A DNA stretch of 64,000 nucleotides. It comes from Gorsachius magnificus. Taxonomy: Eukaryota > Chordata > Aves > Pelecaniformes > Ardeidae. A program made the translations under genes and the position numbers. Position 1 is the stretch's first letter, and every line of letters starts with the position of its first letter. The stretch is from contig CM067084.1 of NCBI GenBank assembly GCA_034008185.1, positions 6,591,385 to 6,655,384 on the forward strand, in the 5' to 3' direction. Shown in pieces: positions 1 to 14,600 of this stretch. A model generated the notes under the pieces. That model was not told the DNA's origin. It did not search any database and saw nothing but the letters and a program-made list of their open reading frames with translations.

Positions 1-846
1 AGCACCCCAGGCATCAGCTGTAATATTTAGCCACAGACTGTTCTACAGAGGAGCCTTGTCTTTGGGCTCACCAAGGGATTTACTTCAAAATAAATAATCT
101 GCCGACTCACAGCAAAGCTTGGTCAAGTAACACCAAACACCCCAGAGTACAGAAGTGCAGAGCTATTATCCATTTTATATAGGATAGTTTGCAAGGTAGC
201 CCTCACAACACAGCATCTTACTAGCCCTACTGAATTTATCAATAGGCTGAGGGGTATCACATTTCCCTTCTTCCCTTCCTTCTGCTTCCTCCTGCAGGCA
301 GCTTCAAAGGAAGCAGCAAATTAGGATTTGTTCTCACAGGGAAATTTTGGGGCAGAAAGCTACAGCATGAGTTTACAGACCACTTGTTAGCCTACATTCA
401 TGCTGTGTGTTTGTATTCTTTGTTCACAATAACTGTAATGTGCTTGCACAGTTCCAGACCGAGGGGGCTGTCGCACATTTTCCAAGCACAGAGCTTCTAC
501 TATACTGTGGTCATAACTCTCCACAGTTATTGCCTGTAAATCCACAGTCTAGCTTACTGTGTGGTAAAACCCTGCGTGCAGAGAAGCCTGTGGAGTATCA
601 ATTTTTCACGGGGAATGTGCATACCACTTTCTTTTTTCCCCTTACGCTAACCTAAAAATAAACATCCTTGAGAGGTGCACAGTCAAAACCAGGATACGCC
701 CAGACTCCTGCAGTCCTGGGGTTGTCATTACACAGCATGTAGACACATGCCCTATCCTCATCTGCTAATGTAAAAAAAATGAGTTCAGAAAGGATATTTT
801 CTAAGGAGTGAGAGCCCTTTCCTTTGGTAAAAGAAATTATTCTTAC
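1..846 (-). other. ANXA5 intron, partial
   Basis: Downstream of the exon ending at 847. I searched for the next annexin repeat 1 exon (the segment around GTDEETILKIL) and did not find it, so it lies beyond the left edge. Confidence 0.6.
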
Positions 847-931
847 CCATTCCCTTCATGGCCTTACGAAGAGCTTCTGCATCAGCTCTGGCATCAAAAG
901 GAGAGAAGGCTGTCACGGTGCCTCTCGTGTA
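847..931 (-). CDS. ANXA5: ANXA5 second coding exon
   Basis: An 85-nt exon between a CCCTTTAG acceptor and a GTAAGA donor. It codes YTRGTVTAFSPFDARADAE followed by ALRKAMKGM, clearly annexin A5 residues 4 to 31. It ends in phase 1. Confidence 0.95.
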
Positions 932-3900
932 CTAAAGGGAAAAAAAAAAGGGGGGGGGGAAGGAAAAATCCATGAAACAGAAGATGGCATCTTTCAGTTT
1001 TCCGCACATGAGCTCAGACTAAATTTGAATCCACAATCCAAAACATGATAGCATTTTTCTTGCAATTGTCTGACTAAATAACAGTCTGTGGGTATCTAAC
1101 CACAACTCTCACTCAGAAGGTACCACTACAGTTTTACTCAGCAGCACACCAGCTAAGTTCAGGTATATTTACATAATGGTAGTATACAGGATTGGTATTT
1201 ACAATACTGGGGCCTGAATGCAGGAAAACGATGAAGAAATTATAATTTGTTACAGTAATTGCAGAAATTAATTGCACAAATCACATATGCTAGAAAAGCT
1301 GCACAAAGATCCAAGACACATTTGGAAATAAGAACCTCCTCTGCTCAAGAAAAACCTACTGGAGCTCTCAACCAGTATCACACCGATTTTTTCCATCACA
1401 TTGCAAATGAGACCTACTGAACCCTGCAATGGCCTTCGATTTTTCATCATATTTCTTTTGGCATAAGCAACTTTTTACTCAAGTGATTCAGCTATATTTC
1501 TCATAGTAGTTTACAGCTAAAAAGAAGTAACAGTTCAAACGTAAGGATATAAGATCAGCCTGTCCAAACACAAAAATAATTTCACTAGGTTTTCATGGAA
1601 TGTGGCTCTTCAGGGACCTTGTCTTTGGGTCAAACACAAAAGGATAGTCATCGCACTTATGGGAAAGTCTTGATTTTATTTAAACACAACAGTTCAAGAA
1701 CCTATATGTGCATAGCACAGTAGTTAATTTATGAACTATAATAGTCGAGCAATGGTCAAAAGAGGAAACAGCTGGGTTTTGGGAACAGGGAGGTTTTTCT
1801 AAGAGCTGAAAAAGGGAAATTCTTGCAAGCATCGCTGTACAAAAGTAGTAATCAGTACAGGCAGGGCATTTTTCCACTCTCAAGAAAGAGCATGAAAGGA
1901 AGAGCCAAGACACCTACTGAGACTGGCACCAGGTTATTTCACAGGCAGCACAGCCATCTGGCCTCTGTGATACAGCTTTTCCCTCAAGTTAGCAATTTCA
2001 GCCACACAGTACTTTGGTTTCCAGTGAATTTACTCATCCAAGAAAGGTCAGCCAGGAGAGCACAGAGAGAAAAGAGCTGGAGAGCACTAACCAGAAACTG
2101 CCCTGAAGCACTGCTACCTCTCAGGCCACCAGTGTGTTATTGCCCTCAGAGCCTTTCTGCCCCTCCCACTGCAGCAGCAGTAAGTTCTGTTTACCTCCAT
2201 GAGATCTCAGCAAATCAGAACACAACATATCATGGTGTTTAATGGCAATAACAAGCTTCTTTCTCATAGGTGCTTTCCAATATCCAGCACACTTCAGAGG
2301 CATGACAATTCCCGAGGCATTCTCCCTTAAAAAAACTTCAAATTTAGGCACAGCAACTTGCACTTAGCATCATTTTCCTAGCTAATTCCAAAGGCTATCA
2401 TGAGAAAATCTCAGGGAATTGGGACTATTTTATAAATCAAATTTAACTCAGTAACACAGATAAAGACAGAAGAGGCTCTGGTTTCCTCCTCCCTTATTAC
2501 CAGGCCAGCCAGCATGGGATTATTTAAAACTGTATTTCCTGCTGGTTTGTTTCTTATCATCTTAACTAATATTAATAATATAGAACTACCACAATTCTGT
2601 TTTGGATGTGACCAATGGTCAACAGGTCTCAGAGGAAACAGTTACTGATTTTTAAATTAACGTTTTTCTTTGCTTATCTTGTTACAAGCAAGTGGAATTC
2701 TCCTTCACAATTCCTAAGTCTTGTGACAATGGCCCAACATTCCTCTGTGGCTGTTTTAGACACACATATGTGTGAACACTAAATGCTAGATTAAATCTGT
2801 CTCTACACCATCCTTCTCATTTTTGTTAACCAAGAAGAATCCTTCCATAACTCTTTTCCAAAGCACAGTGTGGAAAGGCTCAACTTTCCTGAAATTCTTT
2901 TGGTGCAGCTCTAGTCTGAAAGTTTTCTTGGTGTCTGGGCACCATGTTCATTCCAGGCATTTCCTTCTGATGCACAGCGTTTATTGGATGTTGGCTACCT
3001 ACCTGCCACGATCACCCTTGATCAGTACTTGAGCCGCACCTAGCTTGCAAACCAGAAATATTATTGCAGCTCTGCCATCCAGCATAATAAAAATCCACGT
3101 TACCTGGGTGCCACAAAGACGGCAGCTATAATGGCAAAATCTTCAGCTACATCTGCTCCCCTTGATACTGTATGTTGGTGCAAATAGAGCACAACCACAG
3201 CAGGGGCTGCTAGCATAAGACAAACTTGGATACAGCTTTGCAGGCCTGGGGCCAGCTCACAGTTTAACTGCTTTCACCTGTGGACAGATGTGACACTGAC
3301 AACAGTTGGCCCATCAACTGGGAAAGTGTCAAGCCATCCCTAACTTTCACATCAGGAACCTCTCACATAGCTTTTTAGGGGACTGCTGTGTGGCCCAGCA
3401 ATCAGGGCATGGCAGGAAATACTCAAGCACACCATGTTTAACAACCACAAAGCCATCTAAAACACCCCACAGTTCAGAAGCGCCCTTATTAGTCATTCCA
3501 GTCCCTATTTCTCATTTGCAAATTCAATGAACAACAGCAGAAAGCTCTGCAGTGGTAACAAGCTCCGTCCACAGAGGGAAGAGCCATCTCCTCCTTCCCA
3601 AACATGGCACCTTTTGGCCAGAAAAGGAGAGGGCAAGCACCTGTTCTAAACCACCACCATTGCCTGAACCACTGAAGTCAACTTCCAGTCACAGAGAATC
3701 TGAAAGAGCAGCTATGAACCAGACATTTCTAACAAAATAATGCATCCATACAAAACAGTTTCTGACAAAAGCCAGACACTCATTTACCATTTCAGCTAGA
3801 ACTCAGCTACAGTCTCAACATGGAGTTTAAACTTCATCAAAACAAACTGGTTCTTGCAGATGGATCACAGCATCACAACTGCTACGTCATCCTGACCTAG

Positions 3901-6900
3901 TATGAAAAATGGTGAACTGAAAGACAACTATTTAAAATTTATTTACAAACTCCTTAACTTTTTATAGAGGTAAATAAATTATCTTATTTCTAGTATTTCT
4001 AAGAATGTTTTTTGCCATTTATGCAAACAGATACACAATAACACTACAGCCTCATATGTCATTTTTATTTTGGTTAGTAAGTTTCCCACCCAGTGGAACC
4101 CAAAGCGCATCAATGGAAAGGAGAACACCAGTAGTCTTTGATATAAATCCTTTTGTAACCTGGAGTGATCCCTTACTAAACAGCAACACCCTACAGCAGG
4201 CAGTAAAATATAAGGAGAAGCACAACACACAAGACCTCAATAGAAATATCACAAGATTGTAACATCCAAAACCTACCCACATTCTTTTCTTTCTACATTC
4301 CCCAATACACTGACTGTTGTTAGGCAATCGTGTGTAGTGCAAGGGCAATTTGTGATTACACACTAGAAATAAACAGCAGCTTCCATTCTCTCCAAACACC
4401 TACCAAGGAGACCACTGAAGCCCCTAGATACACAAAACTAGCAGGAAGAGGAAAGAGAGGAAAAAAAAAAAGAAAAAAGAAAAAACCCAAACAAAATTAA
4501 AAAAAAAAACAACTTCAAAGCAAGAGATGACCTTGCTTTTAGAATTTATGCCCCTCCAAATGAGGAAATTTATGCTCTTTGTAATTTTTTTTTTATTCTG
4601 CTCTAGCAAAAGTTTGCAGAAGAAGATACAATCTCATCAGGGGAGATGTTTCTAACCAGCACCTCAGAGCTACGTTAACTTCTCCCAAGAGACAACTTTG
4701 GCTTCACAATTATGTCATGTGGCCACATATCCTGGCAACAGCATTATCTGTAAGATCAACAATAGCCACTTAATGAGATTCCTTTTAATTTTTCCCACCA
4801 AGAACACAAAAAATTTTCCACCCACAAGATCCCTTGTTTGGCCACTGTTAAATACAAAGCATTTGTTATCAGCAAACAAAAGACCATACTTGAACTGATT
4901 CAGATGTCTTCCTGGCTTACCCTTGCTCTGTACCCACTCACAGCAAGTTCTTACCAGTCAGATTTCCCACAGATAAGGAGCCACCCCTTGTGCTCTGCAG
5001 CCACAAAAGGAGGGTCTCATCAATTTGCCAGTGGAAAGCCCCGTGTCTAGTGCAGAAAAAGTGGTATGTGACTTTTTTAAAGCAGCCATATTTTTACAAG
5101 ATGGCACAGGAAAACTATGGAGCGGTAAGAATGGAAGTGGAGAATGTTTTCCAGCACACAGGTTGACAAACAGAGAAGGGATGCTATTTTCAGAAGAGAG
5201 CCCAGAAGGTCACGTGCTAGAATACATGAAATACTGCCTTAAGATTTCTTACACAAGAATAGACGTCTTGCAGATAAAGCACGACACAGTGTTCACCAGT
5301 AAATCAAAAGCCTTTACGGCTATTGGAAGACCACACAGAGATCCCAGGTCAAATTGTGCTTTAAAACTAACATTGTGCAAGAAATATATTATTATAACAT
5401 CCTTACCGAAATTTCAAGGTCAGTAGGATGTAAATTACCTTGGGAATGAGTGAATATAGGCACACAGCTGACGCAAATGCACCACTCTAAAGATGCCTCT
5501 ACAAAACACCTCTCTAAGTTTAGTAATGCTTCAGATTGTCCACTTAAATGGAAGGACTTAAGCTCTGGTCAGCAGACTATACTCGCATCTGCCCCACTAA
5601 ATTTAAACTCATGACAAAAACCAGAATTACACAACATCTGCAATGAACTCTGAGTCAGTACACCATGGAGATACCAAAGATAGCGAGGAGAAAGAAAAAA
5701 AAAAAAAAGGAAAGAGAGGGTGGGAGAGAGGGAGAAGGACGTTTGCAAAAATACTCTACAAACTCATCCTCACAAGTAACCTCAACAAAGCCAAGAGATG
5801 CTTAGGACCCAACTCTGAAAAAGTGTACTTTGGCATGTGAGATGTAATCCTCTGAAGTGCTACTGGAGTTGGCGCTGCTGTTCCTGTGCTCCAAGTCACA
5901 GGTGCACATGGGCAGAACAGGAACTCCAGATACAGCTCACAGCAGCCACACCTTCACCAGCAGCAAGCACTCCTTCCCTGGCAGTTTTCAAATGGATACA
6001 CAAAATACTCCCAACTTCACATTCAGGGAAAAATTTTAGAGTAACAGACCAAAACAGATCAGTCCACAGCATGCAAACAGAAAATATTCTTCTTGCTTTC
6101 TTTCCAGATTTCTGAATTAGTAAACACGGGGTAGCGTTTCCAAGGCAGCTTGTTCATCGAGCAGGAAGAGGTCATACCACGTGCACCTATGCATTAACAA
6201 AGACGACTACACACACAGATGCATGAGAAAAGGCAGCTTGTTAGGACAGCAGCGCTCCTCCAAAAAAAGCAGATAAACACAGGCATGGAGGGACCAGTTT
6301 GCACAGCACATCATGGTGTGCTGTATTTTTCCCACAAAATGAATGAACCTTTTTGTCCTGGACATGGAACACACAAGATCCCTCAGGTCTTTAGTGGGGG
6401 GGGCAGGGGGGGAGGAATCTTCCCATAACTGAGCAAAAATAAATACTTCAGTGACCAAGACTCCAAAAATAACTTACCTTCCTCAAAGGTTTTATTCTTC
6501 AGCGATGTATCTAGACTAAATTGGATTTCAGTACACTGTGCTGTGCAGCCTCTGTGAGCTCTGAACCTTTAGTTGTACGTATAACTAACTACTGTCAATT
6601 GACACTCGACATTTCATGGCTGACAGGCATTTTCATTTTTACCATCACTTCATGGTGCAACAAGATTTAAGAGACACCACTGCTGTGAGGAGCAGAGCTT
6701 ACTCCTCAACTTTTTTTATTATAAAATGAATTTCAGGCTACAAAGCTTTAACATTCCCAGTCTTCCATGGCTGCATAATCGCATGGGCAAAAAACAGCAG
6801 CCCTCTGAACGTGGAAATCAGAGGGCAAGGCCTACCTGGTACAAGATCTCATTGTTCCAATGACTTCAGCCTACCACCATCCACCACAGTTCGTAACCCA

Positions 6901-8120
6901 GCCGCAAGTGTTACCTCGGGCAGTAGAAAACTCTACTGCGTGAAAACAAGTAGTAACTGGTTTGCACTAGTGAAGAATGAAATACTCCTTTTACAAAGAT
7001 CAAGAATTAAAGTTTGCCTCTCTGTGGAATAGACAAGAGAATTGCAAATTTCCATGCTTTTACTAAAAAGAAGTTACCCCTAAGCCTATAAGCAATGCTA
7101 CATGTACTGTAACAAAAGGCTGTTCAAGTAGATCTGTCTGGTCAGTTGCCCTGCACTGGCATGGGAGGGGTCCCTGTTTTCCTCAGATGCATCCTACAAA
7201 CCAGGCTGGATGTTTAAAGAAAGAAAAATCCCTTCTTTGTCCCTCAGAAAAACCTCCAAAACTTTACGGATTTAGTGGAATACTTTACTTTTTTTTTTTT
7301 TTTCACATTAAAGTACCCTTTCTTTCTTTCAAAACTAAATCCAGACAGAATACCATTAAATATTCACAGGACTATTAAAACACCACTAATCAGTCCACTC
7401 CCTGAGTTAAAATAATGAAATTACTACTACATTACTGTGCAATTACCCCGACCTTTGTGAGGACACTCCTACAACTTGATGGCTTTCACTTCCTACAGCA
7501 CTACAAAACCCATAAATATGCCATTTTACTCCTATTTTACTTCCCAGAGCACATGCATTTGATGCAACTATAGAAACAAATACTGGAATCCGCCCCGTTT
7601 TCCAAGCCTTCATCCGGGCTCAAATGTAACAGCAGCGACACAAGGGCTCCAAAGGGTAAAAAAAAAAACCAAAAAACCATCAGACTCTGAAATAGCCGCA
7701 AAGCTTCCAGAAAAATGAAGTTAGATACGGGAAAGCTGGGGAAGGGAGTACCCAGCCCGAGCCTCCACGGGGCACAGCCACGGCGGTAGGTTCTTTTTTT
7801 TTTCTCCTTCCTCCTCCAGGGGAAAAAGCCTCCACCCAGGCACAGTATAAACACAGGGTACCGAAAACTTGGCTGAATTAGTGGAAACTAGCGGGGAAAA
7901 AAAAAAAAAAAAAAAAGTTGTGCCTGACGTGCGCCTCACATGATCAGCTGCTTTCCCCGTCCCCCTCCCCTCCGGGTCTCCCCAGGCTTGGAAATGGGAT
8001 GATTTAAAGGAGACGGAAAAATACATGGGTGAGGGGTAAAAGTAAGGAGATGGATAGGGCGAGGATGTCCGGGGAGCGGCCGGGCAGGGTCGAGCCCGCC
8101 GTCCGCCTCACCTTCGCCAT
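847..8120 (-). CDS. ANXA5: Annexin A5, 5' part of the coding region (gene continues off the left edge)
   Basis: Annexin A5 is a cytosolic and extracellular calcium-dependent phosphatidylserine-binding protein of the annexin family. Two coding exons are visible on the minus strand: 8150-8112 carries the start codon and three codons (MAK), and 931-847 carries 28 codons plus one base. Joined, they read MAKYTRGTV, then FSPFDARADAEALRKAMKGM and the first base of Gly, which matches the N-terminal tail and first helices of annexin repeat 1 in chicken annexin A5 as I remember it. The splice falls inside the KGMGTD calcium loop, as in other annexins. Acceptor and donor dinucleotides are canonical. The remaining exons, about 290 residues, are not in the window. 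The position left of SMIM43 and EXOSC9 on the minus strand agrees with vertebrate synteny. Confidence 0.95.
932..8111 (-). other. ANXA5 first coding intron
   Basis: About 7.2 kb of AT-rich intron. I saw only short A-rich, T-rich and G-rich runs (for example 942-960, 5694-5708, 7290-7304, 7898-7916) and no convincing exon, RNA gene or recent transposon. Short reading frames here do not resemble known proteins. Confidence 0.7.
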
Positions 8121-8620
8121 CTCTGGGATCCTCCGGGACGATGTCCGAGCCTGCCAAGAGAGACGCGACAGAGTGAGCGCCCGCCGGCCCGGCCCGGCCC
8201 GCCACCCTCGCCCCCCGGCGCCCCCCGCCGCGGGGCGCGCCCTCACCGCCAGCCGCTCCGCCGCCGCCGCCCAGAGCTATCAGGAGCACTAAGGCAGCAG
8301 GGAGGGGGCCCCGCCGCCGCTTGCCTCACCCGGGGGCCGGGCCAGGCCCCTCCCCGGGCGGGCGGCGAGCCACCGCCGCCTCCCCGGAGCCGCCTGGAGG
8401 CCGGGCAGGCGGCAGCGGCAGCCCGCAAGGCCCTGGGGCTTCGCGGCCCGGCCCGCAGCGGCAGTTCCCGGGCCAAGCTCCTCCTCGGCGGCTGCCGAAG
8501 GGGCAACCCTGCAGGTCTGAGCGTGCCTGGTCCCCTACGAGTACAGGCGGCTGGTTCGGAAGGAGCAGAGAGCCTGCCCTCCCTCTGCTTCCCTTCCCCG
8601 GGGCTCGTCCCCGTTAGATG
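8030..8620 (-). promoter_or_regulatory. ANXA5: CpG-island promoter region of ANXA5 with non-coding exon 1
   Basis: The stretch is very GC- and CpG-rich while its flanks are AT-rich. It spans the start-codon exon and should hold non-coding exon 1 and the transcription start. Two GTGAGG donors on the minus strand could end exon 1, with last exon base 8247 or 8330; I cannot choose between them from sequence alone. Confidence 0.7.
8112..8150 (-). CDS. ANXA5: ANXA5 start-codon exon
   Basis: This 39-nt exon follows a TTGGCAG acceptor and ends AAG before GTGAGG. The ATG is at 8120-8118 and the exon codes M-A-K. The upstream 30 nt are 5' UTR. A short exon holding only the first codons is the family's normal arrangement. 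Confidence 0.9.
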
Positions 8621-11600
8621 ATGGATTTCTCCTCCATCGCTATTATACCACGGGAGGGCACAGTTAACGCTTTGTTAGTAATAATAAACCTTTTGAAAGA
8701 AAAGTTACATTTGCAGATAGCCTCCAACAGGTGCTCAAGCCCCCTCCTGATGAAATCTGTATAAAAATCAGTTGCCGTCGATCATATCCCATCACTAAAG
8801 GACAAGCCTGCACTGAATCTGAAAGCAAGACATTTTGTTAGCTGACCGAGGTTAGCTTCCAAGTAAGCTAGGTTAGCAAAATAAAGCACAACGCTGGAAC
8901 AGAATGGAAGGGCTGTAGTTCCAGACCGTCAGCGTGGTAAGCATTTTGGGTGATGATTCTACTTCTCAGCACCTTACAGTGGGACCATGCCACTGACTCA
9001 GGTACAGAGAAGATAGATCCAGCTTGGGAGAGCAACGAGGATGCAGCCTGCGTGGCTATTCAGCCAGCATTTTCACCTAAAGCTGAAGACCTGCTCCCTC
9101 ACCCATACAAATGCAATCCAGCTGTGTGCCAGATGAAAGAAGGAAAAGAGACTGTAACACAAATGGAATTCAGTGTCTTTGCCAAAATAAGACATGAACA
9201 TAATCTCGCTGCATGAGCATTTTAACATGTAGCAGTCGCTTCTGTCTTAAAGTGAGTTGTGTTTACCTCAGAAAACACCAGACAGAAATGCAGATTGTAA
9301 TAAAAATTTAAGTATTTTGTCCGTCGTTTCTTGTTGCCCCAGAGGTACACATGAAGTTCAGCAAAAACATGAGATCCACACAGCTGGCTTCCTTTGCAGG
9401 ACTGTGGATTAAATGGTTTACTAAAACGGCCTGATTTACTTATTGAAGTCTAATTTGAATCTAATCCATTGAAGTGGCATTCCACACATGCTCAAAGAGG
9501 TAGGAAGCTGTAGGAATAGTGAGCTGCTCATACTATGCATGTGGAAATGCATATATGGATTAGATGTAGAATAACGCTATTTAAAAAATTATGGGTTATG
9601 AAATGGTTTAAAAAACAGTGGTTGCTTTTAGTTTAAGCGCAACCTTGCTTAAACACACCCCTCCTTGCTGCACAAGTTTAAGTCTTTTTCTCCTTACATG
9701 TCATATCCAGAGCAGATGCAGGCCACGTTGCAATCGTGTTTCAAGCTTTATCATCTAGAAAGCTCACAGATGCACACAAAGAAACGCAGTGGGATCTAAA
9801 TCTGCCCTCTTTAACACACTCCAAAATTCTGTTGGATCAGACTGAGGTACAGAAATACAGCAGCAACCATGCGCCAAGCACCAAATGACACAGGTGTGAG
9901 CACGGCCAAATGGAATTCAAGCCTCGTTAGTGACTCAGATGTATGACAAGGAAAAGTTATTGGGTAACATGAAAGTTTAAAAAAGGCTCTATCAGCATCA
10001 TGTGAACAGTTAATACAGTGCCTAGAAACTAACAAAGCTGTAGTCCTCATCACTTCGAATATGTTAAAAGATTCTCTCTATTATAGCAAAGGGCACACAC
10101 AAAGACTGGTGCACTACCTTTACTGATACAAATGCAGCTATTAAACTTGACAAATAAAACAAACCCTTGAAGAGTTTGGAAAAAAAAGTGTACATTTGTC
10201 TAACAAACTATTTAGCAGTTAGCATCTGACCACCTGGAATGCAACTGCACTGCCTCCCCCCCCACCAGCCCCTCCTGGCTCCCAGCGCTGCAATACAGAA
10301 AAGCTTTGAATTCTCAGCTCCCTGTAATGCCAAGGGCGGTTTAAAGCAGGCAACACAACATACAACTTCTGCTGGTTTAATGAAAATGCTGCAAGTGTGG
10401 CACGTGTATAATAGCATGTTAAGAGGCAGGGGGGAAAAGTGTGTTTTCTCCCCACCTCTTCTCACATCCATTACGAGGATGGATTTTCCTGGATTATAGG
10501 ATTTCTTTTTCCTTTGGCTTACTTAGTATCCTTACTAATTTATAGCAACTCTCAAATTTAAGGAAGTTCTCAAGCAGATGTCTTTAATTCCATTTTTCCC
10601 TTTAAACCTTGTGTTGGAGGTTGTGGATTTGGAATAAAGGCATGCCTTTTGCTCTGCAGTAAGTGCCTCTGTATGTGCTTTGCTTCTCATTTCTAGCGGA
10701 GAAAGTCTACCTTCTTTCACTTCAAGGTATTTGAAATGGTTTTCCACTCTTCTGCCTTTGAGCAGCTTACACACAACAGCTTGTTATTCTAACCTATGTG
10801 CACAGTCTTACCCTCAGCCAAACATGAGGTAACCTTCAGTCAATGGAAGGTAACCTCTGGGTTTCTAATCAGTGAATGACAGGGAAAAGAATCTTGGATG
10901 TGACAACGCGGAATATTTTCCTGCTCTGGAGGGGTTCTGAAATATGTGATCCAAGATGAAGTGCAATGGTAGGAAAAGGTTAAACAGAGGGGAAGAGAAC
11001 AATCTTCTTGGCAGCAGATGAAGTTATGAGTAAAATCTACTCTAAATCTATAGTGTCATCAATATTTGTTTAAGCAAGCAAATATTTGCATAACTTCATG
11101 AAGCAAGGAGACCCGGGGGAATAGGGGGAAATGTTAGAGTACAACCACGTGAAAGATTTGCCAGTCCATTTGGCAAGAACAGGTGTTTGGGGGGAAAAAA
11201 TAAATCTAAACATTACAGAATTTCTGTCTTTTCACCAATTTGAATGCAAAGGGAAGAGGCAGAGATAGCTATACCAGCAAATCCAGAATGAACCTGAAGA
11301 GATGAACGTATAACTGGAGGGAAAAGCATATTGCACTGCCTGCCTTCAGTGGAAACAATTTAAGTTGGGCTGAAACAGTTACAGATGGCAACTCATAAGC
11401 ATCAGATGCAAGACCTTTGTGGTCACCATGGCAGGTATTTAACTTGACAGTGGCTCTAGTATTCAATAGCCTTCACTCACAAGCCACAGATAAGCCTGCT
11501 AGATTTTGTATAAATCTTTTCCTTTTCTCTCTCTCTTTTTTTTCAAATCAAGCCAAATTTTCACACAAGGGAAAAAAAACACTTTCTGTAAAAGCAGCCT

Positions 11601-14600
11601 TTCCCTCTTCCAAGCCCCTCCTTGCTCTTTACATCTTCAAACAGCAGGATCATACCAGGATGTAACAGTCTGCTTCCCAGTGCACTTTCACTCCTTCCTT
11701 AACACAGAATTTCAAACACCCGGAACAATAAAAAGCAATAAAATATGATGAGGAGCAGACTGGCAATGCCTTAATGATGTATTTAGCTCTGGCATACATT
11801 GTGGCCTTGCAAGCAGGGCCCCGCAAGTTCCCAATCCTCTTCAAGGCACCAGTCTTGTCCATACAGAGTGAAATTCTGGGGCTGGTCTCAAAGTCACACT
11901 TTAAAAGGGAAACAAAATGCCGACATATCACAGTGAGGCTGAATGTGCCTGCATTAAGCAACCAGGAAGTGTTCAGCAGCCAGAAAGCCAAAGTAGCCTC
12001 AGAAGCACAGATTACATTAGCACCCTTGTATTTCCCTGGGACGCAAAGACGGGATTGCATCCATTTGGGGATACACTTCTGAGGTCAGCTTTTTGCTCTG
12101 GAGATACAGTGGTTAGTGCTGCTCTGTCAGAGCTTACCAATTCCCTGACCTAAGCTCTTGAAAAGGGATTTTAAAAGCTACACATTATTCCAAAACTGCA
12201 TGATGACAAAAAAACCCTAGATGTTTAATCCGCATCAAGGCTTGCTTGCTGTGCACTTCTGCTTCTCCTGACAAGGTGAGGACCTGGGAGACACGTGGCC
12301 AACCTAAAACCCTGCTTCATGGGACTTCACAGCATCTTCCTGCAGAGGAGGTGATGGAAAGAAAGCCCATCACGGGCACTACCTTAGTTTGTCAAACACG
12401 TCTCCCTTTTGGGAGAACACGGGTTTTGTTGCCTCCCAAAGAAATGCTCCAAAAGACACCTCTTGTGCTTCAGATTTATTGCTCTGTATATTGTTTTCCT
12501 TTTTAAAAAAGAAATCCAACACCTCTGTATAACCTGCACCTCTCAGCCTAGGTTCAAGAGCCTGTAGGTAGGATTGCATGTTACATAGGATGGAACTATT
12601 GTGCACACGCTACCCCAAGAAGTGTAATCTCGGTAAACTGTCTCAATTCTGTATGAAATTCAGACATGCAGGTAGGTCTAGGCATATTTAACGAAAATAA
12701 GTAAATTTGCCTTGAGCACTGACCGCAGTATAAAGTCCAAAATTGCCGTTACACAGAGTTGTTACAATTACAGAAGGAAGGCAGAAATTGCATACAAGAA
12801 TCACCAGATATGCAAAATAATTAACTTGATATGGGGGTTCTAATAAGGGAAAACATTATCAAAGTCTGGTTGTAGCACTAAAATTCCTCTTCATGTTTTT
12901 CCAGAAACAATACAAAAAGTCTTAGAGGGGGCAAAGTTAGCACAAAAGTAGTTCATTTCAGAAGTATGCCCTCTTGCATTTGCTGTCAAGAGTAGGCTGC
13001 TAGATCACAGAAAGACCAATAACTTCATTTTTAAAAAAAATAAATAGAAAGATGGATGGTTTGCTGTATCAAGATAGTCTTCCAACAGGTGTCCTCATCT
13101 CCTGCCCAAAAGCACCATACAACATTTTGCTACCAATAATATTCTGAGCTATTACATGACACTACATCGCTATCTCTAAGTGCATCACAGAAGAGCTAAA
13201 AAAAAGAGCAAGGCCCACATTAAAGGAAAGTTTGCTCCTGCTATGTATCCGATGGCTGCTGAAAAGGGAAAGGTCCTTCAATTTATCTAACAGAGTTGGA
13301 GCCCAGTAATCACATTAGAGCCATTTTCACATGATATAGAAAGGCCAAGGACAGTTAGTGTCCTAGTTGAAATATTTCCTTTTAAAAATCCCATTGCAAA
13401 ATATTTTAAAAGCCTATTGTAGAGGCACTGACCTGCAATAGGCTTACCAAGCAAGATTTTCAGGCTTGGGAAATTTCATGGAGCAGACAGTTTCCTTATG
13501 AAATTATAACTGAAGATCAATCTTAAATGCTTTTCCTCACTTCAGTGTCTCTTTCGAAGTGAAACAGTCACAACTGCTTTAACACTCTCATAGGCAAAAG
13601 GGAGTGGGGGAAAAGAAAGAGCAATTTCAAGTTTCTGCTTTGATTAATACTGACAGAGAAGAAACCTGTTCTGTTCCAGACTGGGTGCCAGTGGATGGCA
13701 ATTTCTCAGTGCCTCATTTCCCTCTACTCTTAGACAAGAACAGCAAACAGTTCAGCTGTCAGCAGAAACGAAGGGAGCTTTGTGCTAGCACCTTGGGTGG
13801 CAGGTACAAGGCAAACATTAAGCAGTAAGGCTGTTAAAGTAAGGGAGCAAAGGGGAGGGTGATTCTGGTTTACAGGCAAGGTAAAAAGTTCAAATTTTAA
13901 TACTGACAGAAAGTTTATAAAATTCTTTCCATGTTGCATGTGCCAGCATCAGGGGGTAGCTGAAGGACAGGCTAAGAGTACTAAGGAGAAGATTTTATTT
14001 TTTTTAAAAGCACTTTGATACTTACTTTGGAGACTAAATATTGGCTTATATTCCAGCAAAGACAACTTCCTATAAGTGATTCATTACTTCTAATCCACAA
14101 CCCATTACACAGCAGTGCTCTGTCAGATTCTTGATTTCTCTGGGGACACCAGTACAATGTGAAAAGGTTAATAGGAGCTAAGAGCAATCATACCAGTTAC
14201 AGCATCAGGCAGCTGAATCCATCTTACTGGAAAAATATTTTATTTTCTTTTAGTCAGAGAAGGTGCAGGTTTCTTTGAAATTGTCTTTAGAAAAATACAC
14301 ATCACAAAGATGTCATCAATGCAATAATCTCAATTCAGGCAAAGATAAATCACTCAAGCCAAATTCCAATACCTGTCTCAGGCCCTGGATGCTAATCTTG
14401 ATTACTGGGATAGCTCTGCAGCACTACACTAAGGCAGGGCTTGATCTCCAGGCTGCCTAATTCTTCCTGAGAAACAGAACTTCCATCTCTGATTACTAGT
14501 GATATGGACTCCTCCCCTGGGGCAAAGGGAGAGAAAAGGAGCCCAGATGCTTAGGTTGTATTTCTCTATTTCCAGCTGTTCTGCACTACAGTTTATCTTA

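Noticed and set aside
1823..2242. 139-codon plus-strand frame in the ANXA5 intron
   Set aside because: Antisense intronic, no similarity or splice signals of note.
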